Shown here piece after piece: positions 36,781-48,961 of a stretch of 64,000 nt of DNA. The position numbers and the translations under genes are program-made. Under the pieces are notes generated by a model. The model saw only the letters and a list, made by a program, of their open reading frames with translations. It was not told the origin of the DNA and made no database searches. Position 1 is the first letter of the stretch. Each line of letters opens with the position of its first letter. The stretch is taken from the NCBI GenBank assembly GCA_963969595.1, contig OZ018414.1, forward strand, positions 19,575,660 through 19,639,659, in the 5' to 3' direction. The DNA is from Neckera pumila (Eukaryota; Streptophyta; Bryopsida; Hypnales; Neckeraceae).

Positions 36781-37209
36781 TAAGGTAGACCAGCCTAATT
36801 CCGTCTTCAACCCATTTCTGCCACCCTGTTTTTGGCCCCATTTCCACCCATTCCACCATCCAAATCTGTCCAGAAGTGAGCCAATTCTATCTGGAAATCT
36901 GACAAAATCAGTGCATTTATGTCATTTAGGGTAATGTGGCAATAGCTAATTGGTGAATACCTAGATGCTTATAGGGACATAAGAAGATGGTTATGGGTTG
37001 TTATTAGGGCGTTTATGACCCTAGTCATGGGCGTTTTAGTAAAACACTTCAAAAATTCACAGAAATTACAATTTTGATCAAAAAATTATAATTTCACTTG
37101 GGTTTGATTCATGAAACCTGCGCACACCTCTGAAAAATATATGTCTCATGGAATTAGCCCCAAGATAGTCAAATTGCAAATCAGGGTGGTAATAGGTTGA
37201 TCTACCTTA
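36781..37209. mobile_element. TAAGGT-family TIR element, diverged
   Basis: TAAGGTAGACCAGCCTAATT at 36781 and AATAGGTTGATCTACCTTA ending 37209 are inverted over about 19 bases and spaced 429 bp, comparable to the other members. Non-coding. Confidence 0.65.
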
Positions 37210-37652
37210 ATCGTACCAATAAATAGTCACGACAGGACCAACCGAACCAAACCAAACCAAATCTTTGTCCTCTTTGTGAAACCTGTGCCAAACTTGGGAT
37301 CACCAACCTCACTCACTCAATTATGGAACCGCAATCATCCATGCCTTGATTCTTTCAAATACTCAGGGACTCTCTCTCAAGTCTATCTATTCCACAAGAA
37401 CGAAAAATAGTATCAAAATGCAACTGCAGCTATCAAACACAAATGTCAGTGGAGGCAATCGAGAATAGTTTTTATCATAGAAATCAGTTGGCCTTGTTTC
37501 AAATACTCACTCACTAAATGTATATTGTATTCCACGAAGGTAGTCTGCTCGAAAAGCAACCGTGTTCTAATTGCAACCACTATGATCTAGGATGGACGGA
37601 CATGTTGCTTGAAATATCTTCTATTGTTCAATGATGAGTTAGGTCGGCTTAA

Positions 37653-38581
37653 CCCCTAAAGTCCCAAGTCCAATTTTCTATCAAAAACCACTCAAAACTA
37701 TCATTTTGGTTGCGTTCATCCAAGCACACAAAAAAAAAAAAAAAAAATTTAGAATCTAACCGTAGGATCTTGTACTTCACTTGTCAAAGATCATGTAGTA
37801 AGAATTTCATGAAGTTTGACCGTATAGATTGGAAGATATTAGCATTCAAAGTTGAAAAAGAAAGTTTTTTTGAACACTGACCTGCAATTTTAGATGACTT
37901 TGACCGTCATTTGTGGAAATGTTTTGCATTACAAACTTTGAATTAAAATTTTTTTTATATTGAAGATGTAAGTTGAAAGTCTACCAAAAAAAATTCAAAA
38001 AAAACACACTTGACTTTCATTCTTAAAAAAATTGTTAAGTAGAAGTAGGTCCAAGATTGAAAAAAAAACTATATCGTTAATAGCTCTTAGATGGGATTGA
38101 AATACCAATAATTTCAATGGTGAGATTGTTTTAGCCAGCAAACACAACATTCCCAAAGAAAAAATTGTCAAAAATTGTGAAAATTGCAATTAGAAATGAA
38201 TGCTACAAGTTATTTTTTCAAAAGATGCTTAGATTGCCCGAAAAACAAGATTGTCCATAGCTTGCTCATTATTAGTCCAAATAAAATGAATCAAAGCTTC
38301 ACATGTAGACAAAAATATAAAGTTTCAGTGAAACAAAAAAATAAAAACTTATTTTGAATTTTTGCAAAAAAATTTGTGTTGCCCGCCGAGTTCAGTTTGA
38401 GGCTTTTTGTGGTATAACTTTTGCTCCCGGGCACCAATTGAAATAAAAATTATATTCCCACGAAGAGAATCAATTTTTCTATCTTATGGAAAATTTTCAA
38501 AAATTTTCACTAAAAATTGAGCCCGTAGGTACCTGCCCAAAATCTGATTTGTCCCCCGAGGGGACAATGGGACTTTAGGGG
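37653..38581. mobile_element. TTAA-family element, full length
   Basis: 929 bp with TTAA at 37649-37652 and 38582-38585, ends CCCCTAAAGTCCCAAGTCC and TGGGACTTTAGGGG. The dyad TTGTCCCCCGAGGGGACAA lies just inside the right end. Non-coding. It is the reverse-orientation counterpart of 34099-35021. Confidence 0.85.
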
Positions 38582-38689
38582 TTAAATGGTCGCTTTAAGA
38601 GCATACGACCTGACACCTAAAATCAACCGCTTTCTAAAATTGCAAATTCTAGATTTTGGTCTAAAATGGACTTCCACTATTCATAAAAG

Positions 38690-38905
38690 AGTCTATCATG
38701 GTCAAATTTAGGTATACTTATTTTTCGCACTTTGAAAATTCCTAGATTATTCACATAGAGTCCAAAAAATGCATTCCAAGAGAATCTAGAATCTCCATGT
38801 GACAACCAACAAGACCCCACAAAAACACATTTTCAATATAATAATCGGAACCATGTTGAAAATGTGTGATTTGCTTAACTGTGCCATTTTAGGTGTAGTT
38901 ACCGT
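38690..38905 (-). repeat. Inverted copy of the intron-8/24.6-kb repeat
   Basis: Read on the minus strand it gives TAACTACACCTAAAATGGC, then TTAAGCAAAT, then GGGTCTTGTTGG, GATTCTAGATTCTCTTGGAA and TGCATTTTTTGGACTC. This parallels 24510-24700 (ACTACACCTTAAAT, TTAAGCAATTTAG, GGGTCCTGTTGG, GATTCTAGATACTCTTAGAA, TGCATTTTTTGGATAC). Confidence 0.6.
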
Positions 38906-41029
38906 AAGATATGTGCACACCTGGGCTTTTGAAGCACCAGATGTTAAAAGATAATACAGCGTTAAGTAAAGGATGGGTCCAAATAAAGAGATTTGGGAAC
39001 TGTAGGGCCCAATCCTCTAATTTTACTAGGACTGCTCCAACTTATAATCTAGTTGCGCATTTGCACATGAAGATAATATAGCCGCTCTTCTGTAAGTGGC
39101 CATCAAGACCCATGTTATGTGACAGCGCTTTTGGAGCCCTCAAATCTCCATTTCTTGTTCTTCTTGTACTACATAATATTTGCCTGCTAAGAGCATTTCC
39201 TGCACTCCTCCAAAGAACCCCTCCCCTCTAATTTTTGGATGATAAGCAATCAATTCTAGTGTATTTCACAATATATTTTCACTTATCCCTTCAAATAAGG
39301 CCATTTTTGAAGGAGTCACTAACCCCTCTATACACTATACAGCGGTGCTAGTTTGTGAGTGTGTGAGCAGTGAACGGGGATTATGTGAGCAATGAGCTCC
39401 AAATTTTTTTAGCAAAGCAATATAGAATTCAATAATATCAGGAAAAAGGGTAGTTACCAAAAAAATTGTCAATATTTTTGGTTTTTTGTAATTTTAGGAC
39501 CTATATTATTGTGGACCTATTACCATGGACCTATTACCGTGGATATATACTACTTGTATTAGGGTTGTTATTTTTTATATTGCCTATGATATTGGAAATA
39601 TATTGTGAAGATGAAAAACAATTTAGATGTGAAAAATGAATAAAAATGGAAATAAGGTTGTATAGAACATTCCATCAAATAATTGCAATATTTGTTCAAA
39701 GAGAAGTTGACACTTTTGCAACTACATACCTAACTTTAGTCAAAATTATTTCAAACTCAGATCACAGGCATTCATAGATTTTTAGACTTTTGCATGTATC
39801 AAAGACCTTCATTTGGAGACCTTCATTAATGTCCATTTGTATAGGCCAAATGTCTAGTACTTTAGGCTAGTCAATTATCCAAATGCATTCAGAGCCTTGA
39901 ATACAACGGTTAAAATTATTTGGGCAAAACCAAAAAAATTCCTTATTTTTGCTATACTGTTTCTTTCTACCATGGTATATTGGAGCTAGAGAGTCTTTTC
40001 ATCTTTTTGTGATGTTTGATCCTTGCTGTTGGGCTTGACATTTGCAATTCAACATGTGGGACAATCTCGCAATATGCTATTGTAAAGTTTCACCATTGCT
40101 CCCCAATGTGGTAGTGAAATGTAAAACTTGTTCAAAGTTAGCCACCTTCTCTGCTTCCTCACAAAACTTTGTAGGTATGCGTGTGGACCAAGTCAATACT
40201 CTTGGCTAAGAAAAATTCATTTTATCCAGTCAATGGGAGTCACCATCCAAACAAATAGGAGGTCAAATTTGAGCTTATTACTACCAAATACCTCTTCATT
40301 CTGCAAGTTTGGAATACGCGTTGCAACATTAGATGCTCCAAAAAAGACATTCAATGTCTTTACAATCTTCTTCAAATTACCATTGCATCTAGTGCCTCTT
40401 AACTTCAGCTCTTCCTTAGATGGATCTGATCTTGATGTTCTGCCGTTGAAGAATGTTCAATAATTTGTTATGTATGTGAAGGCTCAAATGCAGTCATTAC
40501 AAGTGGTGGCAAACAAATCACTACATCAAACTCCCAATTGCTACAACCATTTGTAGGATCTATTTTGGATAGGCTATATGATGGCATCAACATTCAATCC
40601 TTGCAAGAGAAATCATGTGATGAGGCCTACACCAAAATTTCTAAAAATCCTAAAAGTGACATTTCTTTGGATATTGCATAGTGCTACAAATTTTGATCCC
40701 TTTAGTAGGCTAAGTAGGCACCTCTCGGCCCCAAAAAACAAATTACCTCCTCCCCAATTTGATTCAAAAATGTCAATAGACTTCACATAGTGCTGCAGTT
40801 TTGGATCTTGTCAACAGGCGGTCATGTTACCTCTTGACCTTAAAAGATAAACCACCCTACTCTTGGTTTGCTCTCGCAGTCTCTTTGTAGAAATATTTGC
40901 TAGATAAAAAAAGCCATTTCAAATTGAAAGGCAATCAAAATAAAATAAATAAATGCAAAAAAATGGGAGAAAAGATACCATATTTAAGAACGGTCTTGAG
41001 TGAGCTAATCTTATGCATGGGTTGGGTTA

Positions 41030-43310
41030 TATTCTTGATCACTTGCTAGCTTGTGAAGGGGACTTTTTGGCGCCAATAGGAGTCTCTAGTCCTACAACCA
41101 ATGATTGTGGAAAACAAATTGTATTCTAATTCAATCATGACAATCTACAAACCCTATTCCATTTTTAAAAATTTGAAAAAATAAGAAATTAACCTTGTAT
41201 TTAAAATGTGCTCTAGCTATGCATATGCAAGGGGCGAGTGTTTTTTTTGGATCACTTGCTAGGGTGTGAGGGGGACCCCTTGGTGTCGAAAGGAGCCCCC
41301 CAACCTCCCAACTAGTGATCAAGGTTCAAGACATAATAAATTTGTACTCTAGCTCAATTAAGATGATCTGTCAGATTTGTGCTTTTGTAAAGGCCAGGTT
41401 TTAGGATTCATGATCACTTGCTAAGGAGTGCAGGGTTCCTTGGCGCCAAGGGGAACCCGTCACATCCTAGTAAGTGATCAAGAAAAAACAAAATTTGTAT
41501 TCTATAGTACAAACTTATTTTGTCTTGATCATTGGTTGGAAAATTGAGATTCACTCTGGCGCCAAGAAGTCTCCCTCATACCCTAGCAAGTGATCCAAAA
41601 AAACACTTGACCCTTGTACAAGCACAATTTGAACACATTTAGATGTAAGGCTAAGTTTATTCTCAAATTTCTTAGAAAGAAAAAACTATTCTCAAATTTT
41701 GTTATTTCTTGATCACTTACTAGGGTGTGACGGGTTCTCCTTGGAGCCAAAGTGAGGCCTCGTGTTATGGGGAATTTTTTTTTTTTTTTTTTTTTTCCTT
41801 CTTCATTTGCTACCCGGGGCCTCTCTTTGGCTTTGAGGAGAATCCGTCACACCCTAATAAGTGATCAAGCACCCTGAACCTGGCCTTCCAAAAACACAAA
41901 TCCTACACATCATTTTAATTGAGCTAGAGTACAAATTTATTATGTCTTGAATCTTGATCACTAAGTGGAAGGTTGGAGGGCTCCCTTTGGCGCCAAGGAT
42001 CCCCCTCACACCCTAGCAAGTGATCCAAAAAAAACATTCAACCTTTGCACAAGCATAGCTAGAGCACATTTTAAATACAAGGTTAATTTCTTATTTTCTC
42101 AAATTTTTAAAAATGGAATAGGGTTTGTAAATTGTCATGATTGAATTAGAATACAATTTGTTTTCCACAATCATTGGTTGTAGGGCTAGAGACTCCTATT
42201 GGCGCCAAGTCCCCCTCACAAGCTAGCAAGTGATATAACCCGACCCATGCATAAGCATAGCTAGCTCAAAACCATTCTATAAGTGTCAAGTGTCTTTTCT
42301 TGATCACTTACTAGGATTTGAAGGGGACCTTGCAATGCCAATGGAAGCACCTAGCTCTACAATCACTAGGCAATGATCATGAAAAAAATTGTACTCTGAC
42401 TTAGCCATTACGATTGTAGGACTTAAGCTTGTACAAAGGAGGTATGTTTATCTTTGAGCACTTGCTAGGATGTGAGGGGTACCTCTTGAGACCAAAAGGA
42501 GATTCCTAGGGGTTCTTCCAGGCGCCAAGGGGAGACCTTTAGACCCAATTTTTTATTTTATTTTTATTTTTTTGTTTATTTATATTTTTTTTTCTCCTTG
42601 CCAAGAAGTACTCCTTGCACCCTAGCAAATGATCAAGAGAAAATAAAAACTATATGCAATCTATTTCATCTAGATGTTGAGGATCTCTTCATGTACACAA
42701 GATTTTTAAATCAAAAATTGGCCTTAAGCTTGTATTCAATTTGCTTTTGCTTTTGCAAAGGTTGGTTTTATCTTTAAATCACATATTGGATTGTTTAGAA
42801 GAACTCTTGGCGCCAATGGGAGTCCTCAACTTAGAAGCCAATGACAAAGAAAAAATAAATTTTTGTTCTACCTTGAATAAAATGATCTGTAGGAATTGCA
42901 TATCTATAAGGATTGGGTTTTTTTTCTTGATCACTTGCTAAGATGTGAGCGGGACTTTTTGGCACCTACAAGAGGCCTTTCATTGCAAACAGAAAATAAT
43001 TGTTATCATTGTCTTTTGATTCTGCCACCAAAGAGCTACCAACAGTGTCAAGAGGTAATCCTCACATCCTAACAAGTGATTAAGAAAAAACCAAATTAAT
43101 ATTCTAGCTCATTCATTTAGCTATGAAGGACTTGTTCATGTATATAAGATTTCTGAATAATAAAATTGAAGCTTGAAGCTTGGGTTTGATCCAATTGTGT
43201 TTGTGCAAGAGTCGGTTGTTTCTTTTGGTCACATATTAGGTTATTTGGAAGAGCTCTTGGCACCAACGGGAGCCCACATTCCAATAACTAAGATCAAAAC
43301 AGAATAAATT
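41030..43310. repeat. Array of palindromic modules centred on GGCGCC
   Basis: About twelve modules resemble TTGATCACTTGCTAGGGTGT, GAGGGGA-CCTT, GGCGCC, and the mirror image ending AAGTGATCAA. Each is a palindrome of about 70-80 bp, separated by 50-250 bp of AT-rich linker. Exact GGCGCC occurs at 41069, 41442, 41558, 41989, 42201, 42521 and 42809; other modules have one- or two-base variants (near 41284, 41741, 42336, 43258). Module 41411-41478 is the cleanest. A poly-T insertion splits the module at 41709-41870. Confidence 0.85.
41034..42240. repeat. 1.2-kb palindrome formed by half of the GGCGCC array
   Basis: Linkers as well as modules are mirrored about a centre near 41638. For example, ATGATTGTGGAAAACAAATT (41101) pairs with AATTTGTTTTCCACAATCAT near 42157, CATTTTTAAAAATTTGA pairs with TCAAATTTTTAAAAATG, and AAGGCCAGGTT (41389) pairs with AACCTGGCCTT (41878). 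Arms are about 600 bases with small indels. Confidence 0.8.
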
Positions 43311-43400
43311 TATAATTTAGTTTAATTGTGATGATTTTGAAGACTTATTTGTATATTCAAGATTTTCTATAAAAAGTTTAGACTTGCAACTTGATTGTAC
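42640..43400. repeat. Direct duplication of two array modules plus linker
   Basis: TTCATGTACACAAGATTTTT, then AAGCTTG..TT.AAT, TTTTGCAA, and CACATATTGGATTGTTTAGAAGA with CTCTTGGCGCCAATGGGAG (42690-42830) recur at 43130-43275 as TTCATGTATATAAGATTTCT, AAGCTTGGGTTTGATC, TTGTGCAA, CACATATTAGGTTATTTGGA and CTCTTGGCACCAACGGGAG. The period is about 450 bp. Confidence 0.65.
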
Positions 43401-44256
43401 TTTAGCTACTCTTGTGCAATAAGGCCCATAATTACAATCTAGCGTGGAGTTGGCTTTAAATTTTCTAATCTTATTGACAATCATACATTTGCATGTTATG
43501 TAGTAAGCAAATGTTATTAAATGCATCAACCACTTGGACCTTAATTATTTTATTTCCTTTTTCAAATTCGATCTAAATCAATTTTTCTACAAAAAAATTT
43601 GTGAAACTTAAGTCCCATGCCACTAAATAATTGCTCTATGGTAGAAATGAAATGTTTCAGTGGACAATGCTAATGGTTCAAACGACAATGCTGATGAGCC
43701 TATCGACAACTGTGCCATTGAAAATATCCTATAGAGATTAGCTTTGTGGCTTCTATCTCTAGTCTTCTAAACAGCTTATTGCGGTCTCTTCTATGGTGGA
43801 TGAAGGCTCCTAACTATAGACATTGGTTTCCAGAAGCATCAAGCATGGTTTGGAAGAATGTTGGTAATAGAAGACATCTATACTTTCCATTTATTGACAA
43901 AATGAGTAGATTGTTTCAATCTTTCAATCCTAAATCTTGAATGATATAATGTCCACGGGCATAGGTTCCACCACAAAAAATTCTCTAATTATGCTCACAA
44001 GCTCACAGGCTCACGCCCGCACACTCACAGAATAGCAATCCTGATACACTATATACTCTCTTGGGATTAAAAAGTTGTCATAATAAATGATAGCTTACTT
44101 ATTGCTTTTGCAAATTCTATAACTTGTGATTGGTTGGAAGTATACTTTAGGGAGTTCCACTATTGGGGATACAAGTGTCCATCCCCTCTACATTAGATGG
44201 ATATGGATTGAAGGAGCCTGGCTATTTGGAGGGCTGTAGGAGATGCTCTAAATTAA

Positions 44257-45162
44257 CCCCTAAAGGCCCAAGTCCTTTTTTCTGCCAAATAACACCCAAA
44301 ACTGCCATTTTTTTAGCAAAGACTGAAAAAGATCAAAAATCTTTTTTCTGCACACCTAACTAGTATGATAATGTGTGGAAAAAATTTCAGAATTTTTGAC
44401 ACACAGATTGCAAGATATCAACGTTTAAAGTGAAAAAAACAAATTTTTCAGCACATTGTGAGGCTGGATTTTTTGACTTTGAACATTTTTAACTTAAAAA
44501 TTTTTACACTACAGAGTTTTGAGCTTTAAATGTTTTATAGTGGAGAATTGAGTTGATAATCTACCCCAAAAAAAAAAATTCAAAAAAACTTAATTTTCAT
44601 TATTCAAAAAAATTATTAAGTAGAAGTAGGTACAAGATAGAAGGAAAATCTAAAATATTCATATACTTTAGATGGAATAAAAATTCTCTAATCCCAATAA
44701 TGAGATTGTTTTAGCAAGTAAACTAAACGATGCAAAAAAAAAAAAAAATTGAAAAATTTGAAAAATTGCATTCAGAAATGAATCCTACAAGTTATTTTTT
44801 TCAAAAAGATGCTCTAATTGCCCGAAAAACAAGAATGTCCATAACTTTTTCATAACAAATCCAAATGAAATGAATCAAAGCTTTCTAAATAGAAAAAAAT
44901 ATAATCTATGAGAAAAAAAATACTAAACAAATAAAAAATAAAAAAATGCAAATTTTTTTACTCCCCTCCGTCCTTGTTTTGAGCTTATTTGGTCATAACT
45001 TTTGTTCCCGGGCACCGATTGTGAAAAAAATTATATTACCACGAAGCTAATCGTCTTTTCTACCTCCCAAGAAAGTTTCAAAAAATCAGGAAAAAATTTC
45101 AAATTGTAGGTACCTACCCGAAAACACATTTGTCCCCCAAAGGGACAATAGGCTTTTAGGGG
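44257..45162. mobile_element. TTAA-family element, full length
   Basis: 906 bp, TTAA at 44253-44256 and 45163-45166, ends CCCCTAAAGGCCCAAGTCC and AGGCTTTTAGGGG. Same orientation and subfamily as 37653-38581 (shared GATTGCAAGATAT, AAGTAGAAGTAGGT, GAAAAACAAGAATGTCCATA, CCCGGGCACCGATTG). Non-coding. Confidence 0.85.
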
Positions 45163-45286
45163 TTAACACGTTAATACTGCAAGTGGGTCCTCCACTTTTC
45201 CAAGGACCACCACTATTATGGTCTGCCACGAGGTCTGCCAACTAGGCTCGGCATTCCACAGATATGCCAAGTCTGAACACACCATG

Positions 45287-45562
45287 TAAGGTGGGTACAC
45301 CCAAAACCGTCACAAATTGGTACTATGCCTAGTTCTTGTTACTAGGCTGATCAGATTTTCATATTGTCTTGTTGGCAAGTGAAAGGAGGTTCCAAGGCAC
45401 TAAAGAACGTAGCATTTGGATATTGTATGCAAAAGTTAATAAAGAACAAAGTTTGATTCTAAAAGCATTTCTTCCACATAGGTACAGAATTGATTTTGGA
45501 GATGTACAGTAAGTATAGATGGCAGTTTAAGGTCAGTGGCACATTTGGGTGCACCCACCTTA
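45287..45562. mobile_element. TAAGGT-family TIR element, compact copy
   Basis: 276 bp with ends TAAGGTGGGTACACCCAAAA and TTTGGGTGCACCCACCTTA. Its inner sequence matches 22909-23574 without that copy's insertion, so it shows what the uninterrupted element looks like. Confidence 0.75.
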
Positions 45563-45985
45563 TTATGCATGTAACACCACCCTCCACCCTCACCTTTTAA
45601 CTCTAGGTGTGCACATACCTTTATTCCACTAGAACTAAAATTGTATCAAAATGCAATCCTATCAAACATGATGTCTATAGAATGCCATCCAGAGTTTTTT
45701 ATTATTTTATAGAAATATGTCCGACGGAAGCATTGGTAGGATCGTTCCATGGATGGAAAAAAAGTAATGGACTGCTGACTTATTACACACAGACACCTCG
45801 TGTGCGCATGCCCACCTTTTGCTGCCACAATTGAGAAGACATTCAGGGGATGTTCCAAAACTAAAAGCTTGACTGTGTTGATGATATTGCAAGCAATGTG
45901 GTGCTTGAGGAGCAGTACAATGACACCGGGGGACTGTCAGACGTTTTGGGTGCATCATGTAGCAACTTGCAAGGGGAAATCGGGT

Positions 45986-46069
45986 ACGCCCATGTTCTTC
46001 TATTTGTACTTCCAATAGGCCCATGTTATTCTATTTGTACTTCCAATAGGCCCATGTTTTTCTATTCGT
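45986..46069. repeat. 29-bp tandem repeat, ~2.7 units
   Basis: GCCCATGTTCTTCTATTTGT followed by ACTTCCAATAG is repeated with one or two changes at about 45988, 46018 and 46048. No frame is conserved across it. Confidence 0.8.
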
Positions 46070-46079
46070 AAATGTATAA

Positions 46080-48090
46080 CTGATTTTTTGAAATACCACG
46101 TCATTTTGAAAAATATAATTTTTTTTCAAAAAAAAATCAAAATTAAAAAAATAAATATTTTTTTCCAATTTTTTCCAATTTTTTTTTTTCTGGAATTGCA
46201 CCCTGTGGGTGCGGAAAACCAAGCACTCACAGTCTTGTTGAGGCCTGAAATTTTTTGTAATGATGAACTTAAGTTGTCCCACACTAATTTCGTGACAATC
46301 CACATTAAGGCAGAACCATCCATAACCAACCAAATAAGGAATTCCAACATGATCTAGAGTAGTGAAGGCAAAACAAATGTTTTTCAAAGGTATATCAATA
46401 GAAATGACAAGGATTGCAAAAAACTTAAACTGAAATTACTATGAAGTTTGGGAGACAAAAAGTGCTTCGGACCCATGGCCAATCTATAGACTCTGTCAAT
46501 TTTGATCATTCAAGAACTTTTTTCCTAATCATTATTTCCTACTTCCTTTCTCACAACTTGGGACATGTATTGTGTATTTATTAGTTCCAACCTTGGAAAG
46601 GAAAAAGAAACATATTCTAAGCTTGGTGAGAAATACGTGCACCTATAGGTCGGGAATAGGTCATTGGTTAGGAATGGCTGCCTCTACCTTATATACATAG
46701 TCAATGTTACTCTACAATGATGGATTGATTCTAGAGCATGTATATGGCATAGACTAGTACACCAGTTCAAAGCCTGGTTTAGAGAGTTGCATGCACTTCC
46801 ATGTGGACAAACAATTATCCATGAGGTAATTTATCTGAGGTAAGGCAATCTAATTGATATGGCAATCTAATTGCACTATTTTGTGTAGGTACCTTGGAGA
46901 AGCTAACTGTGAACTCATGTATTTTTCAGAGATTGAAAAGTTTGAGGGAAACTATTTGCAAGTAGAATCAAGACATTCCAACAAAAAATGAATTTTTTGT
47001 GTTTTTTCGAAGTTTGGTGGAACGTAATTGGTAAAGTGTGAGTGGGTAGACCCATGCTAAACCCCACATTGATGTGTCCCCTCCTTCAAGTGCATTGTCA
47101 TGATGCTAAAAGGTTGCTAAAATTGTGGGAATGGGAATATTTCAAAGGTGATGCTATTGAGTGGCAAATGGAATTAGGTAGGCTTACCTTAATTATGTAG
47201 TGATATAGCCACGTGGATCACATGGATCCATTTAAATAATTAGTCTTGCATGGGATCTAATATGAGTTGAAGTTGTGGTTGACACTTGACAATGAACATA
47301 TTAAATAGAATCTCTAATGAACCTTTTGAGGTCTTTGAGGAATCACTAATATAATATTGTATTTTATACAAATTAGGTACTAAAATATGGCAAGACATAC
47401 ACCATTGAATTGATAACTCAACAATTGACATCTTTCATTTGGAAGTCATTTTAATATCTTGACCTTATAATGCTCAAATACAGTACCATATAATGTAGAA
47501 TATGTGACCTGTAATAGTAGTTTTGAAGCATATAGGAGGTGCAATAATGATCCAAATTGGAATTGCTATGTGTCATCAAATCCAATCCAACATAAATACA
47601 AACTTTTATCATAGTGTATACTTCAGTTCATGCACTTTCTATGTCAAATACAAAAAACCCGCTATATTATGTCTAGAATTAGGTGTCCTATACCTAGGAG
47701 TTTGAATGTGTTTGAGTGCTTGGATCGCTATACCAAAATTGCACTAAATGTAGTTTGCTATACAACTAAATGATTGACAATATCACAGTGCATTGAAGGT
47801 GGATGGTGATTAGGTGTCTCAATTCATAGTTGCATAACTCAACCAAAGTTTTGCATCAAAGTAATTTTTTATTTATTTGTGTGCCAAATGGTTCAATGTG
47901 GCAACTTGCAAGCATATCCATACATCCAAAATTAGAGGTTTATAGATTTTCTAAAATTCATTGCCCTAAACCTACCCCTACCCCTCAATTGCATATAGAT
48001 CTTGGGTAGATAGTATTTTTGACTATACAAGATGTACAATTTCATGGTTTGATTAATTCCAAAATTTTCATGGTTGATTGATGCAAAATT
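46080..48090. other. Intergenic, no gene seen
   Basis: AT-rich. A stretch near 46095-46200 with ACCACGTCATTTTGAAAAAT and long A/T runs recalls the dispersed repeat at 4865 and 63224. Short frames on both strands (46031-46387 and others) run through homopolymers and are not credible genes. Confidence 0.4.
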
Positions 48091-48096
48091 ATTTAA

Positions 48097-48957
48097 CCCC
48101 TAAAGGCCCAAGGCTTGTAGGAACTCAAAAACCACCCAAAACTGCCATTCTAGAGCATTCATCAAAAAAAAATTCAAAATGTTTTTTTGGGGTATGTAAC
48201 CGTAGGATCTTGAAGTTAACTTGTATGAAAATATGTGGTAAAAATTTCGTGAGGTTTGACCGTACGGATTGAAAGATATTTGCATTCAAAGTCTTTTTTT
48301 TTTTTTTTTTTTCACTGTGCCCAAAAATTTCAGATGCCTTGGACCGCCTTTTCCTGAATTTTTTTCGACTACAGACCTTGAATTTAAATTTTTTTCTTAT
48401 GGAAAAACATGTTAGGCATGTGCTTAACAATTTTCAAGGCAATCCAAGAGAAGTAAGACATTCAAAAAAATTAAAATTTGCCACAATGTCCCAAGAACTA
48501 ACAATACACTAGGCCATTTTTTAATTGATTTTCCCATCACATATTTTTAGATATAGAAAATCTGAATGGTGGATTGAAAGATGCGTTTATACTTGAGAAG
48601 TAGGAAGAAAAAAAAATGGAAAAACTCAAAATCTTTAACTTCTAGAAGCTCCTAAAGCCTAATGTGACCTCCCAATAGGCACAGCTATAGCATGACTCTC
48701 CTCTCCTACCCACCTCTGCTGTCCCTCAGGAGTCAAAGGCAGATTGCTTACAGCAGTAGAATACACTGAAATTTTTATACAAATGTTCATAACTTCTTGA
48801 GAATAAGTCGGATTTTGACAAACTTTGTATGCACACGAAGCTTATGAGAAACTACACGCTCAAAAAAAGTTTGAAAAAATCATATTGAATATGAAGTTCA
48901 AACAAGCTTGCCCAAAGTCTGAAGTGTCCCCAGAGGGAACATTTGGACCTTTAGGGG
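48097..48957. mobile_element. TTAA-family element, full length
   Basis: 861 bp, TTAA at 48093-48096 and 48958-48961, ends CCCCTAAAGGCCCAAGGC and TTTGGACCTTTAGGGG. It matches the inner copy at 6462 along its length (TTGACCGTACGGATTG, GCATTCAAAG, CACTGTGCCCAAAAATTTCA, AATGTGACCTCCCAATAGGC, CAGGAGTCAAAGGCAG), defining a second subfamily. Confidence 0.85.
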
Positions 48958-48961
48958 TTAA

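Larger units (their letters stand above)
39340..44043. mobile_element. 4.7-kb TIR element with 10-bp target duplication
   Basis: The left end is CAGCGGTGCTAGTTTGTGAG (39340), continuing TGTG. The right end read inverted is CAGGATTGCTATTCTGTGAG, continuing TGTG (from 44043). This is 19 of 24 bases identical by eye. Immediately outside, ATACACTATA is present on both sides (39330-39339 and 44044-44053), an exact 10-bp direct repeat. Just inside both ends GTGAGC recurs. A 9-11 bp duplication is typical of Mutator-like elements, whereas CAG...CTG ends recall hAT elements (8 bp), so the superfamily is open. I recognise no transposase, and the 111-codon frame at 40128-40463 has no known domain. The right half holds the GGCGCC array. 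Confidence 0.75.

Noticed and set aside
40128..40463. 111-codon frame inside the 4.7-kb element, considered as transposase
   Set aside because: No DDE/DDD motif, zinc finger or hAT/MULE signature could be seen on either strand.
41030..43310. CRISPR-like array (repeats with spacers)
   Set aside because: Modules are palindromic, 70-80 bp, variable in spacing and in a plant nuclear context; spacers are themselves repeated.
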